Source: Nonomuraea montanisoli (GTDB lineage Bacteria > Actinomycetota > Actinomycetes > Streptosporangiales > Streptosporangiaceae). From it: a DNA stretch of 64,000 bases. The position numbers and the translations under genes are program-made. Below the pieces are notes generated by a model. It did no database searches. It saw only the letters and a program-made list of their open reading frames with translations, and was not told the origin of the DNA. Positions 16,059 through 25,277 of the stretch are shown here, piece after piece. The stretch's first letter is position 1, and each line of letters starts with the position of its first letter. The DNA lies in NCBI RefSeq assembly GCF_013363975.1, contig NZ_JABWGN010000010.1, positions 248,001-312,000 of the forward strand, in the 5' to 3' direction.

Positions 16059-17918
16059 TCAGGACCAGGGTGACAGGAAGCCCAGCCCGACCTGGCGCAG
16101 GAGATCGTCGATGAGGCCGGTCATGAGACCCGTCGCGCTGTCCCGTGCGCTGCGCGACAGCTCCCTGATCACGGTCTGGGGGGCGCGCCACGGCTCCCAC
16201 ACCGTCTCCTGGCCCAGCGCGAACATCACGACGACCAGCGTCACGGTGCCCACCGCCAGCAGCGCCACCGTGGCCGCTCCCGGGCTGCGCAGCATGCCGG
16301 TGATCGCCCGGGTGACCGTCCGGCGGGGCGGGCCGCCGCCCGGCAGGACGAACAGGCCGGCCGTGAAGGCGCCCGCGGCCCACGCGACGGCCTGGTTCAT
16401 GTCGTTCATACCGCCGCCCCAGCGCAGCACGCCGTACACGCAGAGGCCGAACAGGATCGACAACGGCACGTGGACCAGCGACACGAGCGCCGCCTTGACC
16501 AGCGCCCACGGGGTGCCGACGAGCACGAGCAGCGGGTCGGCGGCGCTGGAGCCGCGGATCTGGCGGCGCTTGACCATGTCGCCGAACAGGTAGTCGCCCA
16601 CCCGCAGCACCACCGCGAGCGCGACGGCCACCGCGCCCACGGCCACGGGCATCATGACCGTCAGCGCGACCAGCATGACCAGCAGCAGCCCGCCGACGAG
16701 CTGGCTGCCCACCAGGTAGCGCTTGCGCTCGGCGGGCGGCGTGTACGGGGACGGCGGGGTGGCCGGGCGGTGACCACCCTGGGTCGCGGGCGGCGTGTAC
16801 CGGGGCGGCTGGGTGGCCGGACGGTAGCCGTCCTGGGTGGCCGGGTAGCCGGGGGCCGGCCCGGCCACCCGCTGGTCGGGCCGGGGCGCGCGGGCCGGCA
16901 TGGGCGCCGGGACGTAGGGCGGCGGGCGCTCCTCCTGCCGGGGGCGCTCCTGCCGGGGCTTCGGCTCGTAACGGGGCTGCGGCGGGCCGTACTCGACGGG
17001 CGGCAGCAGGTCGGCGTAGGAGTCCTGGGCGTCGAGGACGCGCGTGCGGGTGGACAGCTTCTTCGTGCCGCCCGACTGCGCCTGCGGCGCGGCCTCGTGG
17101 AACGTCGTCACCGACGGGTCGAGCGCCCTGGCCATGCGCAGGAGCTCCTGGGCGCTGGGCCGGGCGGACGGGTCGACGTCCAGGGCGCGCGAGAGCCAGC
17201 CGCGCAGCCACGCGGGCGCCTTGTCGAGCTGGGCGCGTCCCTCCATGATGTTGAAGCAGACCGCCTCGAACGTGCCCGTGCCGAACGGCGGCGCGCCCGT
17301 CGCGGCGAAGAACACCGTGGAGGCCAGCGCGTGGACGTCGGCCGCCTGGGTGATCTCGGAGTCGCGGATGATCTCGGGCGCGAGGTAGCCCGGCGTGCCG
17401 ACGAACATGCCCGTCTGGGTCAGCCGCGTGGCGTTGACCAGGTGGGCGATGCCGAAGTCGATGACCAGCGGCTCACCGTCGACCAGCATGACGTTGGACG
17501 GCTTGAAGTCGCGGTGGATCACGTCGGCGGCGTGGATGGACACCAGCGCCTGGCAGAGCCCCCGCGCGAGTTTGATCACCTCGCCCGCGGGCAGAGCGCC
17601 GTCGTTGAGTACGGTCTCCTCCAGCGTGCGACCGGGCGCGAACCGGGTCACGACGTACGGCTGGCCACCGACGAGCTCGGCGTCGAGCACCTCGGCCACG
17701 TGCGGGCTGCGCACCCGCCGCATGGTCTCGACCTCGCGGGTGAGCCGGTCGCGGGCCTTGAGGTCGGCGGCCACGTGCGGGTGGAGCACCTTGATCGCGA
17801 CCTCGCGGCCCTCGGAGTCGACGCCGAGGTGGACAACCCCCATGCCGCCCTCGCCGATCTTCCGTATCACCCGGTAGGGGCCGAGCCGCTCTGGCGCCTG
17901 GGTATTGCCCGTGCTCAT
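16059..17918 (-). CDS. Membrane-anchored Ser/Thr protein kinase (middle of three)
   Basis: A 619-residue Hanks-type kinase. The kinase domain spans about residues 12-270: GEGGMGVV 22-29, Lys43, HRDFKPSN (Asp137; Phe replaces the usual Leu of HRDLKP) and DFG Asp154. A Pro/Arg/Tyr-rich linker follows (PATQDGYRPATQPP and similar repeats), then a C-terminal multi-helix membrane domain from about 405. That membrane domain is related to the one in the upstream kinase, so the pair looks like a duplication of the whole gene. The ATG at 17918 has GGGGGGAAG seven bases before it and lies only 16 bases after the upstream kinase stop. Targets are unknown. Confidence 0.93.
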   Translation of the reverse strand: MSTGNTQAPERLGPYRVIRKIGEGGMGVVHLGVDSEGREVAIKVLHPHVAADLKARDRLTREVETMRRVRSPHVAEVLDAELVGGQPYVVTRFAPGRTLEETVLNDGALPAGEVIKLARGLCQALVSIHAADVIHRDFKPSNVMLVDGEPLVIDFGIAHLVNATRLTQTGMFVGTPGYLAPEIIRDSEITQAADVHALASTVFFAATGAPPFGTGTFEAVCFNIMEGRAQLDKAPAWLRGWLSRALDVDPSARPSAQELLRMARALDPSVTTFHEAAPQAQSGGTKKLSTRTRVLDAQDSYADLLPPVEYGPPQPRYEPKPRQERPRQEERPPPYVPAPMPARAPRPDQRVAGPAPGYPATQDGYRPATQPPRYTPPATQGGHRPATPPSPYTPPAERKRYLVGSQLVGGLLLVMLVALTVMMPVAVGAVAVALAVVLRVGDYLFGDMVKRRQIRGSSAADPLLVLVGTPWALVKAALVSLVHVPLSILFGLCVYGVLRWGGGMNDMNQAVAWAAGAFTAGLFVLPGGGPPRRTVTRAITGMLRSPGAATVALLAVGTVTLVVVMFALGQETVWEPWRAPQTVIRELSRSARDSATGLMTGLIDDLLRQVGLGFLSPWS

Positions 17919-17934
17919 CGCCGTCTTCCCCCCG

Positions 17935-20463
17935 TCATCCCCCCGAGTCCCCCTTCAGTCCGTCGAGCTGCTCCACCACAGGTCCCACGTCCACCGGAGC
18001 CCATACGGCCCTCCTCGCGTCGTCCCTGAACGTGCCGTAGGCGAGGAGCAGCGACAACGCCGCGGCCGCCCCGAGGACGCCCGCCAGCACCATCGCCGCT
18101 GTTCTCGAGGGTACGAGGGAAGCGAGCGTCCTGCGCATCTGGCGCCCCGGACCCTCCACACCCGGGCCCGCGCACAGGGTCCAGAGGGCGACCGACGCTC
18201 CCCAGGCCAGCGCGTTGTACGGGTCCGTACCGAGCACCACGGTGAGGAGCAGCGTAACGGGTAGCCCGAGAATGAGCGCGTAAAGAACCAGCGCGAGCGT
18301 GATGCCCACGGACTTGGCCAGCGCCTGCGGATGCGCGAACACCCTGACCACGTCCAGCGCCGCCGCGCCGGTCGAGCGGCGCGCGATCAGCTCCGGCTGG
18401 GCCAGGTCAGCGGCGCGCAGCAGCACCGCGACGGGCACGACCACCGCGGCCACCAGCACGGGCGCCATGACCGCCACCACGATCATGACGACGAGGAGCA
18501 TCGCGCCCGCCACGCCGTAGGCCCGGGAGCGCTGGAGCACCTGGCCGGGTACGGCGCCCGGGACGAACGGCTCCCGCTTGGTCCGCGGGTCCGGCGGGTA
18601 GTGGGGCTGGGCGGGGATGTAGGGGGGCGGCGGCTGCTGCGTGGGACGCCCCTGCGACCCCGGCCCGGCCGGGCCGCCCATGCCGAACGCGTGCCCGGAC
18701 TGATGACCCGCCTGCTGACCCGCCTGCTGACCTGCCTGGTGGCCGGCCTGCGGGCCGGACGCGGGCGTGGCGTGCGGGCCGGAGTAGGCGGCCGGCCCGG
18801 AAAACGCCGCGGGCCCGCCGTGCGGGCCCGATCCTGGATGGGCCGCGGCGTGCGGTCCCGATCCGGGATACGGCGCGGGACCCGCGTTCGGTCCCGTGCC
18901 CGGCGCGGGGCCGGGGCGGCCGTAGTCGACGTTCGGGCGGCCGTAGTCGGGGCTGTCGGGGCGCACGCGCCGCGTCGGCACGTCGCCCTCCTGCGACGGC
19001 AGCGGGCCGTGCTCCTGGGGCCACGGGGACGCGGAGCCCTCACCGGGCCAGGGGGACGCGGCACTGTCACCCGGCCGCGAGAACGCGTTGTCGCCCGGCC
19101 GCGGGTACGCCGGGCCGTCGCCCGGCCGCGGGGCGCCCTGCCACGGCTGGGCGCCGCTCTCCTGCTGCATGCGGCGCAGTTCCTCGGGCGTGACGCGGCG
19201 GGTCGGCCACGGGTCGCCCTCGTCGCTCGCCCACGGGTCGGACTGGTCGCCGCCCGGTGTCGGACCGGCCTGCCCCGCGCCCGGAGCGCCCGCCACGGGG
19301 CCGCTCTGCCCGGTCCCCTGACCGGTCCCCGAACCGCCCGGACCGGCTCCGGGAACAACCGGGCCGCCCTGACCGGCTCCCGGAACGACCGGGCCGCCCT
19401 GACCGGCTCCTGGAACGGCCGGGCCGCCCTGGCCGAGCAGCGACACGTACGGCTGGTCCTGGCCCGGCGGCGTCTGCCCGGGAGCGGGCACGCCCGGCTG
19501 GCCGAAGCGGACCTCCTGCCCGTCGAGGAGCTGGCGGGGCGTGACCGGCGGCGTGGAGATCTCCCAGGCCGGGCGCTCGGCGACGGGCCGCGGCGCCGGC
19601 AGGTCGAACCGGTCGGGGCCCGGCACCGTCGAGATCTCGTCCGGCGACCCGCCCGGCGACCGGGGCAGCATGCGCGCGGTCTGCTCGGCCAGCTCGGCGG
19701 CCTTCGGCCGCTTGCCGGGGTTGCGCTGGAAGGCGGCCTTGAGCAGCGGCTGCAGCTCGGCCGGCGCGGCCCCGATCTCGGCCTTGCCCGCGGTGATGTT
19801 GTAGAAGATCATCTCCAGCGTGCCCTTGCCGAAGGGCGGCTGGCCGGTGCAGGCGTACAGCAGCGTGCCGGCCCAGGCGTGGACGTCGACCTCCGGCCCC
19901 GCCTCCTGCCCCTCGATGATCTCCGGGGCGAGGTAGCCGGGCGTGCCGATGAACATGCCGGTCTGGGTCAGCCGCGTGGCGTCGACCGCCTGGGCGATGC
20001 CGAAGTCGATGAGCACCGGCTCGCCGTCGAGGATCAGCACGTTGCCGGGCTTGAGGTCACGGTGGATCACGCCGACGGAGTGGACCGCGGACAGCGCCGT
20101 CGCCACGCCGTGCGCGATGCGCACCACGGCGGGCAGGTCGAGCGGGCCGTCGTCCTTGACGATCTCGTCCAGCGAGCGTCCGGGGACGTAGCGCGTGACG
20201 ATGTACGGACGATGACCGGTGACGTCGGCGTCGACGACCTCGGCGATGTACCGGCTGCGCACCCGGCGCATGGTCTCGACCTCGCGCGACAGCCGTCGCC
20301 TGGCGACCTCGTCACCGGCGACCTCGCCGCGCAGGACCTTGACCGCCACGTGCCTCCCCTGAGGGTCGGCAGCGAGGTGGACAACGCCCATTCCGCCTTC
20401 ACCGAGCCGCCTGAGCAGCCGGTAAGGGCCAAGTCGGTCATCGTTCATGGCATGAAGCACCAT
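17935..20463 (-). CDS. Membrane-anchored Ser/Thr protein kinase with long Gly/Pro/Gln linker (first of three)
   Basis: An 842-residue Hanks-type kinase. The kinase domain covers about residues 11-270: GEGGMGVV 21-28, Lys42, HRDLKPGN with Asp136, DFG Asp153. A linker of some 350 residues rich in Gly, Pro, Gln and His follows, including repeats such as GQGGPVVPGA and AGQQAGQQAGHQ. Four or so membrane helices lie near the C-terminus (from about 640). It leads a three-kinase operon. The ATG at 20463 has GGGCGGGG about 11 bases upstream; ATG 20448 (MNDDRLGPY) starts right at the conserved domain but has no ribosome binding site. No extracellular PASTA or other sensor domain is present. Confidence 0.93.
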   Translation of the reverse strand: MVLHAMNDDRLGPYRLLRRLGEGGMGVVHLAADPQGRHVAVKVLRGEVAGDEVARRRLSREVETMRRVRSRYIAEVVDADVTGHRPYIVTRYVPGRSLDEIVKDDGPLDLPAVVRIAHGVATALSAVHSVGVIHRDLKPGNVLILDGEPVLIDFGIAQAVDATRLTQTGMFIGTPGYLAPEIIEGQEAGPEVDVHAWAGTLLYACTGQPPFGKGTLEMIFYNITAGKAEIGAAPAELQPLLKAAFQRNPGKRPKAAELAEQTARMLPRSPGGSPDEISTVPGPDRFDLPAPRPVAERPAWEISTPPVTPRQLLDGQEVRFGQPGVPAPGQTPPGQDQPYVSLLGQGGPAVPGAGQGGPVVPGAGQGGPVVPGAGPGGSGTGQGTGQSGPVAGAPGAGQAGPTPGGDQSDPWASDEGDPWPTRRVTPEELRRMQQESGAQPWQGAPRPGDGPAYPRPGDNAFSRPGDSAASPWPGEGSASPWPQEHGPLPSQEGDVPTRRVRPDSPDYGRPNVDYGRPGPAPGTGPNAGPAPYPGSGPHAAAHPGSGPHGGPAAFSGPAAYSGPHATPASGPQAGHQAGQQAGQQAGHQSGHAFGMGGPAGPGSQGRPTQQPPPPYIPAQPHYPPDPRTKREPFVPGAVPGQVLQRSRAYGVAGAMLLVVMIVVAVMAPVLVAAVVVPVAVLLRAADLAQPELIARRSTGAAALDVVRVFAHPQALAKSVGITLALVLYALILGLPVTLLLTVVLGTDPYNALAWGASVALWTLCAGPGVEGPGRQMRRTLASLVPSRTAAMVLAGVLGAAAALSLLLAYGTFRDDARRAVWAPVDVGPVVEQLDGLKGDSGG
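19341..19430 (-). repeat. Three 30-bp in-frame repeats in kinase linker
   Basis: Units at 19341-19370, 19371-19400 and 19401-19430 share GACCGGCTCC at the left end and CCGGGCCGCCCT at the right end, with few differences. They encode ten-residue GGPVVPGAGQ-type repeats in the linker of the first kinase. Confidence 0.85.
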
Positions 20464-20599
20464 ACCGGCTTAATCCCCGCCCACGAGATGAACCATGAGG
20501 CCACATTCCCACTCGTACAACGTCCGGATCGGGGCCATCGGTTTCCGATCCCTCGGTATCGAATCGGCCACGACATTCGCGGGGTCGCGGCGACTTGCG

Positions 20600-21121
20600 C
20601 TATGCGTCGTCGGCCAGGGCGAGGACCTCCGCGCCCTTCAGCCCGGCCAGGGTGGACCCGGCGACCGCCAGCTTGCTCCTGCGCAGCCCGCTGCCGACGA
20701 CCACCCTCGGGTGCTCGGCCACGCGCGCGTCCACCAGGATCGGCCAGTCGGCCGGCAGGCCCAGCGGCGTGATGCCGCCGTACTCCATGCCGGTCAGCTC
20801 CACCGCGTCCGCCATCGGCGCGAAGCTCGCCTTGCGCGCCTCCAGGTGTCTGCGCACCACGCCGTTGACGTCGACCCGGGTCGTGGCCAGCACCATGCAG
20901 GCCGCGTAGCGGGTCTCGCCGCCGCGCCTGGCCGCGACGACGACGCAGTTGGCCGACTCGTCCATGGTCACGCCGTAGCGCTCGCAGAAGGCGGCCGTGT
21001 CGGCCAGCTCGGGGTCGATCTCGGCCACCTCGGCGAGACCGGGCAGCTCGCGCACGGCACGGGCCACCGGGTCCGCCAGCAGGTCGGTCCGTTCGGTCGC
21101 GGGCACCCAGTGCAATGTCAT
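20600..21121 (-). CDS. YbaK/EbsC-family aminoacyl-tRNA deacylase-like protein
   Basis: A 173-residue single-domain protein of the YbaK/ProX editing fold, whose members hydrolyse mischarged aminoacyl-tRNAs such as Cys-tRNA(Pro). Family features are the CVVVAARRGGETRYAACMVLATTRVDVN core near 64-90, the lysine in EARKASFA near 100, and the GMEYGGITPLGLP loop near 113-125. The open frame runs upstream, but ATG 21121 (MTLHWVPATER) has GAGGAG five bases before it and is the clear start. The preferred substrate cannot be told from sequence. It lies downstream of the flavin amine oxidase gene with a 56-base gap, possibly on one transcript. Confidence 0.88.
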   Translation of the reverse strand: MTLHWVPATERTDLLADPVARAVRELPGLAEVAEIDPELADTAAFCERYGVTMDESANCVVVAARRGGETRYAACMVLATTRVDVNGVVRRHLEARKASFAPMADAVELTGMEYGGITPLGLPADWPILVDARVAEHPRVVVGSGLRRSKLAVAGSTLAGLKGAEVLALADDA

Positions 21122-21177
21122 CCCATCTCCTCGTTCGCTCCCCCAGGACCCTACGCGGTCCCGGTGACAGCGTGCCG

Positions 21178-22728
21178 TCACTGCGAGCGCAGCACCCTCT
21201 GGTGGAGCTGCGTGACGGCGGCGCGGGCCGACTCCATGGCCCCCGCCTGCCAGGCGATCAGGTGGGTGAGCCAGTCGCCCGCGAAGTAGACCCTTCCGCT
21301 GGGGCGTTGCAGAAGAGTGAACGACGAATCAAAGGCCGGCCAGCGCACCCAGCCGCCCTGGATGTGCTCCTGGCGTTCCCAGGCGATGGAGACGCTGGAC
21401 AGCAGGCCCTTGCCGTACTTGTCGCCGTGGATCTTGCGGCCTTGGGTGAGGGCGCGGCGGCGGCGGTCCTCGGGGGTGAGCGCGCCGTACAGCTCGGCCT
21501 CGGGCCCGGTGTTGTAGTAGCCGACGATCAGGCCGCGCTCGGAGTGGTAGCCGTGCGAGGGGTACCAGATGTGGGTGATGTCCAGGTCGGTCTCGGTGAT
21601 GCCGCCGTAGACGCGGTCCTCCAGCTCCCACCAGCGCCGGTCGTACTCCATGCCGATCTTGCCGGCGGCGACCGGGACGGGCGTCCTGAGCGCGGCGGTG
21701 ACCTCGACGCCGAGGTTGTGCGGGATCCGGGCGAGCACGTGGGGCGGCAGGGTGGCGACGCAGTAGTCGGCCTTGATCCGGCCGCCGTCCCAGACGACCT
21801 CGACGCCGTCGGCCTGGTTCGTGATCTGCGTGACCTTGGCGCCCGTCCTGACGCGGTCGGCGCCAACGGCCTCGGTCAGCCGTTCCACGATGGCGTCCAT
21901 GCCGCCGACCGGCTGGAACATGGGGGTGGCCTGGTCGTAGCCGAAGTCGTTGAGTATGGAGCGGCCGGTGCCGGCGGCGAGGACGTCGTGGAGCGCGCCG
22001 GGGCCGGGGACGGGGGTGCCGCCGTCCAGCGCCGGATACTTCAGGTAACCGCGCCGGGGCGAGCCCTCGTAGTCGAGCTTGGGGCCGAGGTCGCCGAAGC
22101 GGCGCAGGAAGTCGAGCAGGTGCTCCCGGTCGTCGCGGGTCAGCTCCCGGTCGAGCGCTCCGGCGTTGGTCGCCTTCGCGAGTAACTCCGCTACATACCC
22201 ATACATGTCAGCTTTCGCGGTGCGGGCCCGCACCGTGCCGCCGCTCGTATGGACGTACGCCTGGGCGTTGCTGTTGACGAACGTCTCGATCGGCACGCCG
22301 AGCTCGCGGCAGTAGTCGAGCGTGACCATCCACTGCGCGATGCGACCGGGCCCCGCGTTGAAGTAGACGCCCTCGCCGAACCTCGCCTCCTGCGTGACGC
22401 CGCCCGCCTCGGTCAGCCGGTCGCCGCCGCGCAGCGTGAGGTTGCGCCCGCCGGTGCGGTCGCGCGCCTCCAGCAGCGTGCAGTCGTAGCCGGCCTTGCC
22501 CAGCTCGTACGCCACGGTGAGCCCGGCCACGCCCGCGCCGAGGATGACCACCGTGCCCGCGGCCCGGCCGGTGAGCGAGAAGTCACCGGACCGCGGGGCG
22601 GCGAACGCCTTGTCCTGCCCGGACGGCGCCAGGCCCAGGGCGCCCATGGCGGCGTACATGGCGCCCGCGCCGCCGACCGCCCCGATGCCGACGAGCAGCC
22701 CCCGCCGCGTCAGCGCCGCACCCTCCAC
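21178..22728 (-). CDS. Tat-exported flavin-containing amine oxidase
   Basis: A 516-residue FAD-dependent oxidase of the monoamine/L-amino-acid oxidase family, which turns an amine into an imine with release of hydrogen peroxide. It opens with a twin-arginine signal (LTRRGLLVGIGAVGG), predicting export of the folded flavoprotein. The FAD Rossmann motif ILGAGVAG (about 62-69) is followed by ARDRTGGRN, and the C-terminal FAD motif is VYFAGDWLTH with AWQAGAMESA. An in-frame ATG exists at 22749, but GGAGAGAGG lies six bases before GTG 22728, making that the better start and putting the twin arginines near residue 8. The substrate is unknown. Confidence 0.9.
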   Translation of the reverse strand: MEGAALTRRGLLVGIGAVGGAGAMYAAMGALGLAPSGQDKAFAAPRSGDFSLTGRAAGTVVILGAGVAGLTVAYELGKAGYDCTLLEARDRTGGRNLTLRGGDRLTEAGGVTQEARFGEGVYFNAGPGRIAQWMVTLDYCRELGVPIETFVNSNAQAYVHTSGGTVRARTAKADMYGYVAELLAKATNAGALDRELTRDDREHLLDFLRRFGDLGPKLDYEGSPRRGYLKYPALDGGTPVPGPGALHDVLAAGTGRSILNDFGYDQATPMFQPVGGMDAIVERLTEAVGADRVRTGAKVTQITNQADGVEVVWDGGRIKADYCVATLPPHVLARIPHNLGVEVTAALRTPVPVAAGKIGMEYDRRWWELEDRVYGGITETDLDITHIWYPSHGYHSERGLIVGYYNTGPEAELYGALTPEDRRRRALTQGRKIHGDKYGKGLLSSVSIAWERQEHIQGGWVRWPAFDSSFTLLQRPSGRVYFAGDWLTHLIAWQAGAMESARAAVTQLHQRVLRSQ

Positions 22729-22849
22729 GCCGCACCTCTCTCCAGGCATGTTCCCGGCCCGCCGCCCGCGACGGAGCGACGGCCGCTCCGCACCGTACAC
22801 CCGCGCCCCGGCACCCGCGTGCCGGACACCCCGCGGCCCCGGAGGGGGC

Positions 22850-23692
22850 TCAGCCGTAGGGGCCGCTGCCGCAGGCGATCTGGCCGCCGATCGTGGCGAA
22901 GATGCCGAACAGCGCCATGATCTGCGTGAAGTCGTCCGTCGTGAACTCGGTGTGGCGCGTCCCCGCCGCCTTCACGCCCGGGATCAGCCCGACCGCGGCG
23001 GCGATGGCGGTGGAGTTCCACTCCACCCCCAGCGTGTACGGCGGAGCCAGCGTGTACGGCGTGAAGTCGGTCAACCGGTTGAGGGCGCGGGCCATGGCGT
23101 CACGGATGCGGGCCTGGGCCACGCTCGGCGGCAGCAGCTCGGCCGAGAACTTGTCGATCCCCTTCTTCACCGCGACCGTCTCGACGTCGCCGAGCAGCTC
23201 GCGGGCCTCCTCGCCCACGGCCTCGTCCCCGCTGACCAGCACGACCGGCACGCCGTGGAACCCGGCGCACGCGGCCACCAGCCGGGTCTCGCCGCACACC
23301 TCGCCGTTGAGGTAGACGTTCTGGATCTCCTTGCCCATCCACGTGTGGTTGAGCACGCCGTGCTGCACCCCGGCGCGGGCGTGGTAGCCGACGAATCCGG
23401 CCGCCTGGAACGAGGAGTCCAGGCCCTGCGCCATCCGCTGAGCCTTGCCGGGGCCGCGGATGAGGGTGGCGCGGGGGTCGAGCAGGTCGATGCGGAGGTT
23501 CTTGGTGGACCCGTGGGCGTCGTTGACCAGCACCGACGTGGCCCCGGCCGCGTGAGCGCCCTCGACGGCGGCGTTGGCGTCGGCCGTCATCAGCTCGCAC
23601 CCGCGCTCGTAGCCGCGCTTGCCGGCGTGCATCTCCTCCGGGTCGGTGAGCCCGGTGACGCCCTCCATGTCGACCGACAGGTACACCTTCAT
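22850..23692 (-). CDS. M55 family D-aminopeptidase (DppA-like)
   Basis: A 280-residue zinc peptidase that removes N-terminal D-amino acids from peptides, as in Bacillus DppA, which acts on D-Ala-D-Ala. All expected metal ligands are in place: Asp8 and Glu10 (SVDMEG), His60 (NDAHGS), His104 (VGYHARAG) and Glu131 (NGEVCGE). There is no signal peptide, so it is cytoplasmic. ATG 23692 has GGGAGGAA nine bases upstream. It starts 20 bases after the PP-loop gene and belongs to that operon. D-peptide recycling from the cell wall would be a natural role, but the partner genes do not confirm it. Confidence 0.92.
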   Translation of the reverse strand: MKVYLSVDMEGVTGLTDPEEMHAGKRGYERGCELMTADANAAVEGAHAAGATSVLVNDAHGSTKNLRIDLLDPRATLIRGPGKAQRMAQGLDSSFQAAGFVGYHARAGVQHGVLNHTWMGKEIQNVYLNGEVCGETRLVAACAGFHGVPVVLVSGDEAVGEEARELLGDVETVAVKKGIDKFSAELLPPSVAQARIRDAMARALNRLTDFTPYTLAPPYTLGVEWNSTAIAAAVGLIPGVKAAGTRHTEFTTDDFTQIMALFGIFATIGGQIACGSGPYG

Positions 23693-23712
23693 CCGCCGCG
23701 TTCCTCCCTCGT

Positions 23713-24918
23713 TCACGAGCCCCAGCTCTCCACCCGGCGCACCTCGTCGTCGGTCATGAAGCCGACGTCGGCCGCCATGAACGCCGCCGCCTGCTCCCGC
23801 CACGGCTCCGGGATCTCCTCGATCGCCCTCGGGTAGCAGTGGTCGAGCCAGCTCGTCGACTCCTCGCTGACGTCGAAGTACGTCAGGGCCGTGGCGAACA
23901 GCGTGTCCTCGATCCCGGGCACGCGGGCCAGGCCGTACTGGATCATCTCCTGGCCGCCGTAGGGCGGCGGGCGCATCCACTTGCGCGCCACGGGCCGGTC
24001 GGCGGTGATGGGCGTGTCGAGCGGCCGCCGCTCGATCGCGGCCTGGATGAGCTCCTTGTACAGGCACTTGCCGCAGGTACGGCAGGGGCCGTCAGTGCCG
24101 CGCAGGCACCAGCGGACGGAGTCCTTGAGGTCGGAGCCGAGCGCGAGCCTCATGGTGACGGCCTCGCTGACCCCGCCGACGGGCAGCACGATGTGGACGC
24201 CCACCGTCGCGAACAGCCGGCCCCACTTGCCGTGCGGCGCCCACAGGTCGTTGTCCGGGGTGTAGCGCAGCAGGTAACGGCCACCGCCGAGCCACCGGGA
24301 GCCCATCTCGTACCCGAAGCCGAGCCCGCCGAGGCCGAGCCGGTCGGCCGACAGCAGCGCGCCGGCCGCGACGGCCTGGTGCTCGGGGTAGCCGGGCCGG
24401 GGCTCGGCGAGCGTGTACTCCAGGTCGGACCGCACGATCGTGAGGTCGCGCCCGGTCCCCCGGGCCAGCTTGGCCAGCACGTCCGAGCGGTAGTGCGGCC
24501 ACCGGTTGGGGACGCGGGCATGCGGCACCCGCTGGAAGTGGACGAACGGCGCGTCCGGGTAGACGGTGGCCGCGGCCACGGAGTCCGCGCCGCCGCTGTA
24601 GGAGATCGCCAGCGTGCTCCCGGCACGGCGCGGCTCGGCGCCCACGGGCCCGGCCTCGATCCCCCACCCGTCGTGCAGCGCGGCGGCGACCTCGGGCGAC
24701 ACCGCCCGGTCGAAGGTGACCCGCCTGCGCGTCCACGGGGCGACGACGGTCCACGCGGCCACGGCGAACAGGTCGGGATGGGCGTCGTCCGGCACGTCCG
24801 AGAGGGAGCACGAGTTGATCGCGAGCTTGACGGGGTGACCGTCGGAGGCGTGGCCGGTGATCTCGTCCTCGGGGTCGAGGCGGAAGGTCAGGTCGCCGCC
24901 CGACCAGGTCACCCTCAC
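23713..24918 (-). CDS. PP-loop ATPase-fold protein with Cys cluster, function unknown
   Basis: A 401-residue protein with an N-type ATP-pyrophosphatase loop SGGADS at residues 108-113 and a cysteine group at Cys271, Cys279, Cys282 and Cys285 (CRTCGKC). This combination recalls the zinc site and PP-loop of QueC or asparagine-synthase-like amidating enzymes, so ATP-driven adenylation of a carboxylate is plausible. I do not recognise a characterised homologue. The start is GTG 24918, whose GTGA overlaps the TGA of the upstream coiled-coil gene by four bases, a sign of translational coupling. The D-aminopeptidase gene follows after 20 bases. Confidence 0.8.
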   Translation of the reverse strand: MRVTWSGGDLTFRLDPEDEITGHASDGHPVKLAINSCSLSDVPDDAHPDLFAVAAWTVVAPWTRRRVTFDRAVSPEVAAALHDGWGIEAGPVGAEPRRAGSTLAISYSGGADSVAAATVYPDAPFVHFQRVPHARVPNRWPHYRSDVLAKLARGTGRDLTIVRSDLEYTLAEPRPGYPEHQAVAAGALLSADRLGLGGLGFGYEMGSRWLGGGRYLLRYTPDNDLWAPHGKWGRLFATVGVHIVLPVGGVSEAVTMRLALGSDLKDSVRWCLRGTDGPCRTCGKCLYKELIQAAIERRPLDTPITADRPVARKWMRPPPYGGQEMIQYGLARVPGIEDTLFATALTYFDVSEESTSWLDHCYPRAIEEIPEPWREQAAAFMAADVGFMTDDEVRRVESWGS

Positions 24919-25277
24919 GACCGCTCCGCGACGCCGGCCGCGCGGTCCCTGAGCTCGTCGATGGCCTGCCAGACCAGGACCTCGTTCTGCAGCACGCCGT
25001 CCATCGCCTTGGCCGTCTCCTGGGCCAGGCGCTGGGTGTCCTGGGCGATGCGGCGGGTCTCGTCGAGTTTGGCACGGTCCGGCCCCGGGGCTGCGGGCCC
25101 GGCCTTGCGCAGGCGCTCCACCTCCGCCTGGAGCGTCGCCATCTCCCGGCGCAGCGTCTGGACCTCCCACAGGGCGTCCCTGATGTCCTGGCGGTGGTCG
25201 GCGATGGAGATGTAGCGGGCATCGAACCACGTGCGCACGGCCTGACGGAGCCGCGCGGGGACCAGGACGCGCATCAT
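24915..25277 (-). CDS. Small coiled-coil protein, function unknown
   Basis: A 120-residue basic-then-helical protein. The first 25 residues are basic and aromatic (VPARLRQAVRTWFDARY). Residues about 30-110 are strongly heptad-like (LRREMATLQAEVERLRK), so a coiled coil is likely. There is no signal peptide or membrane helix. It is the first gene of a tight operon: its stop overlaps the start of the PP-loop gene. ATG 25277 has no ribosome binding site but TATGGT eight bases upstream, suggesting a leaderless start. It may be a scaffold or oligomerisation partner for the PP-loop protein (inference). Confidence 0.75.
   Translation of the reverse strand: MMRVLVPARLRQAVRTWFDARYISIADHRQDIRDALWEVQTLRREMATLQAEVERLRKAGPAAPGPDRAKLDETRRIAQDTQRLAQETAKAMDGVLQNEVLVWQAIDELRDRAAGVAERS

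Noticed and set aside
20464..20599. An ECF-type promoter (GGAAAC ... CGTT) before the kinase operon
   Set aside because: The spacer is 18 bases after an imperfect -35, outside the usual range; by chance such pairs are common.
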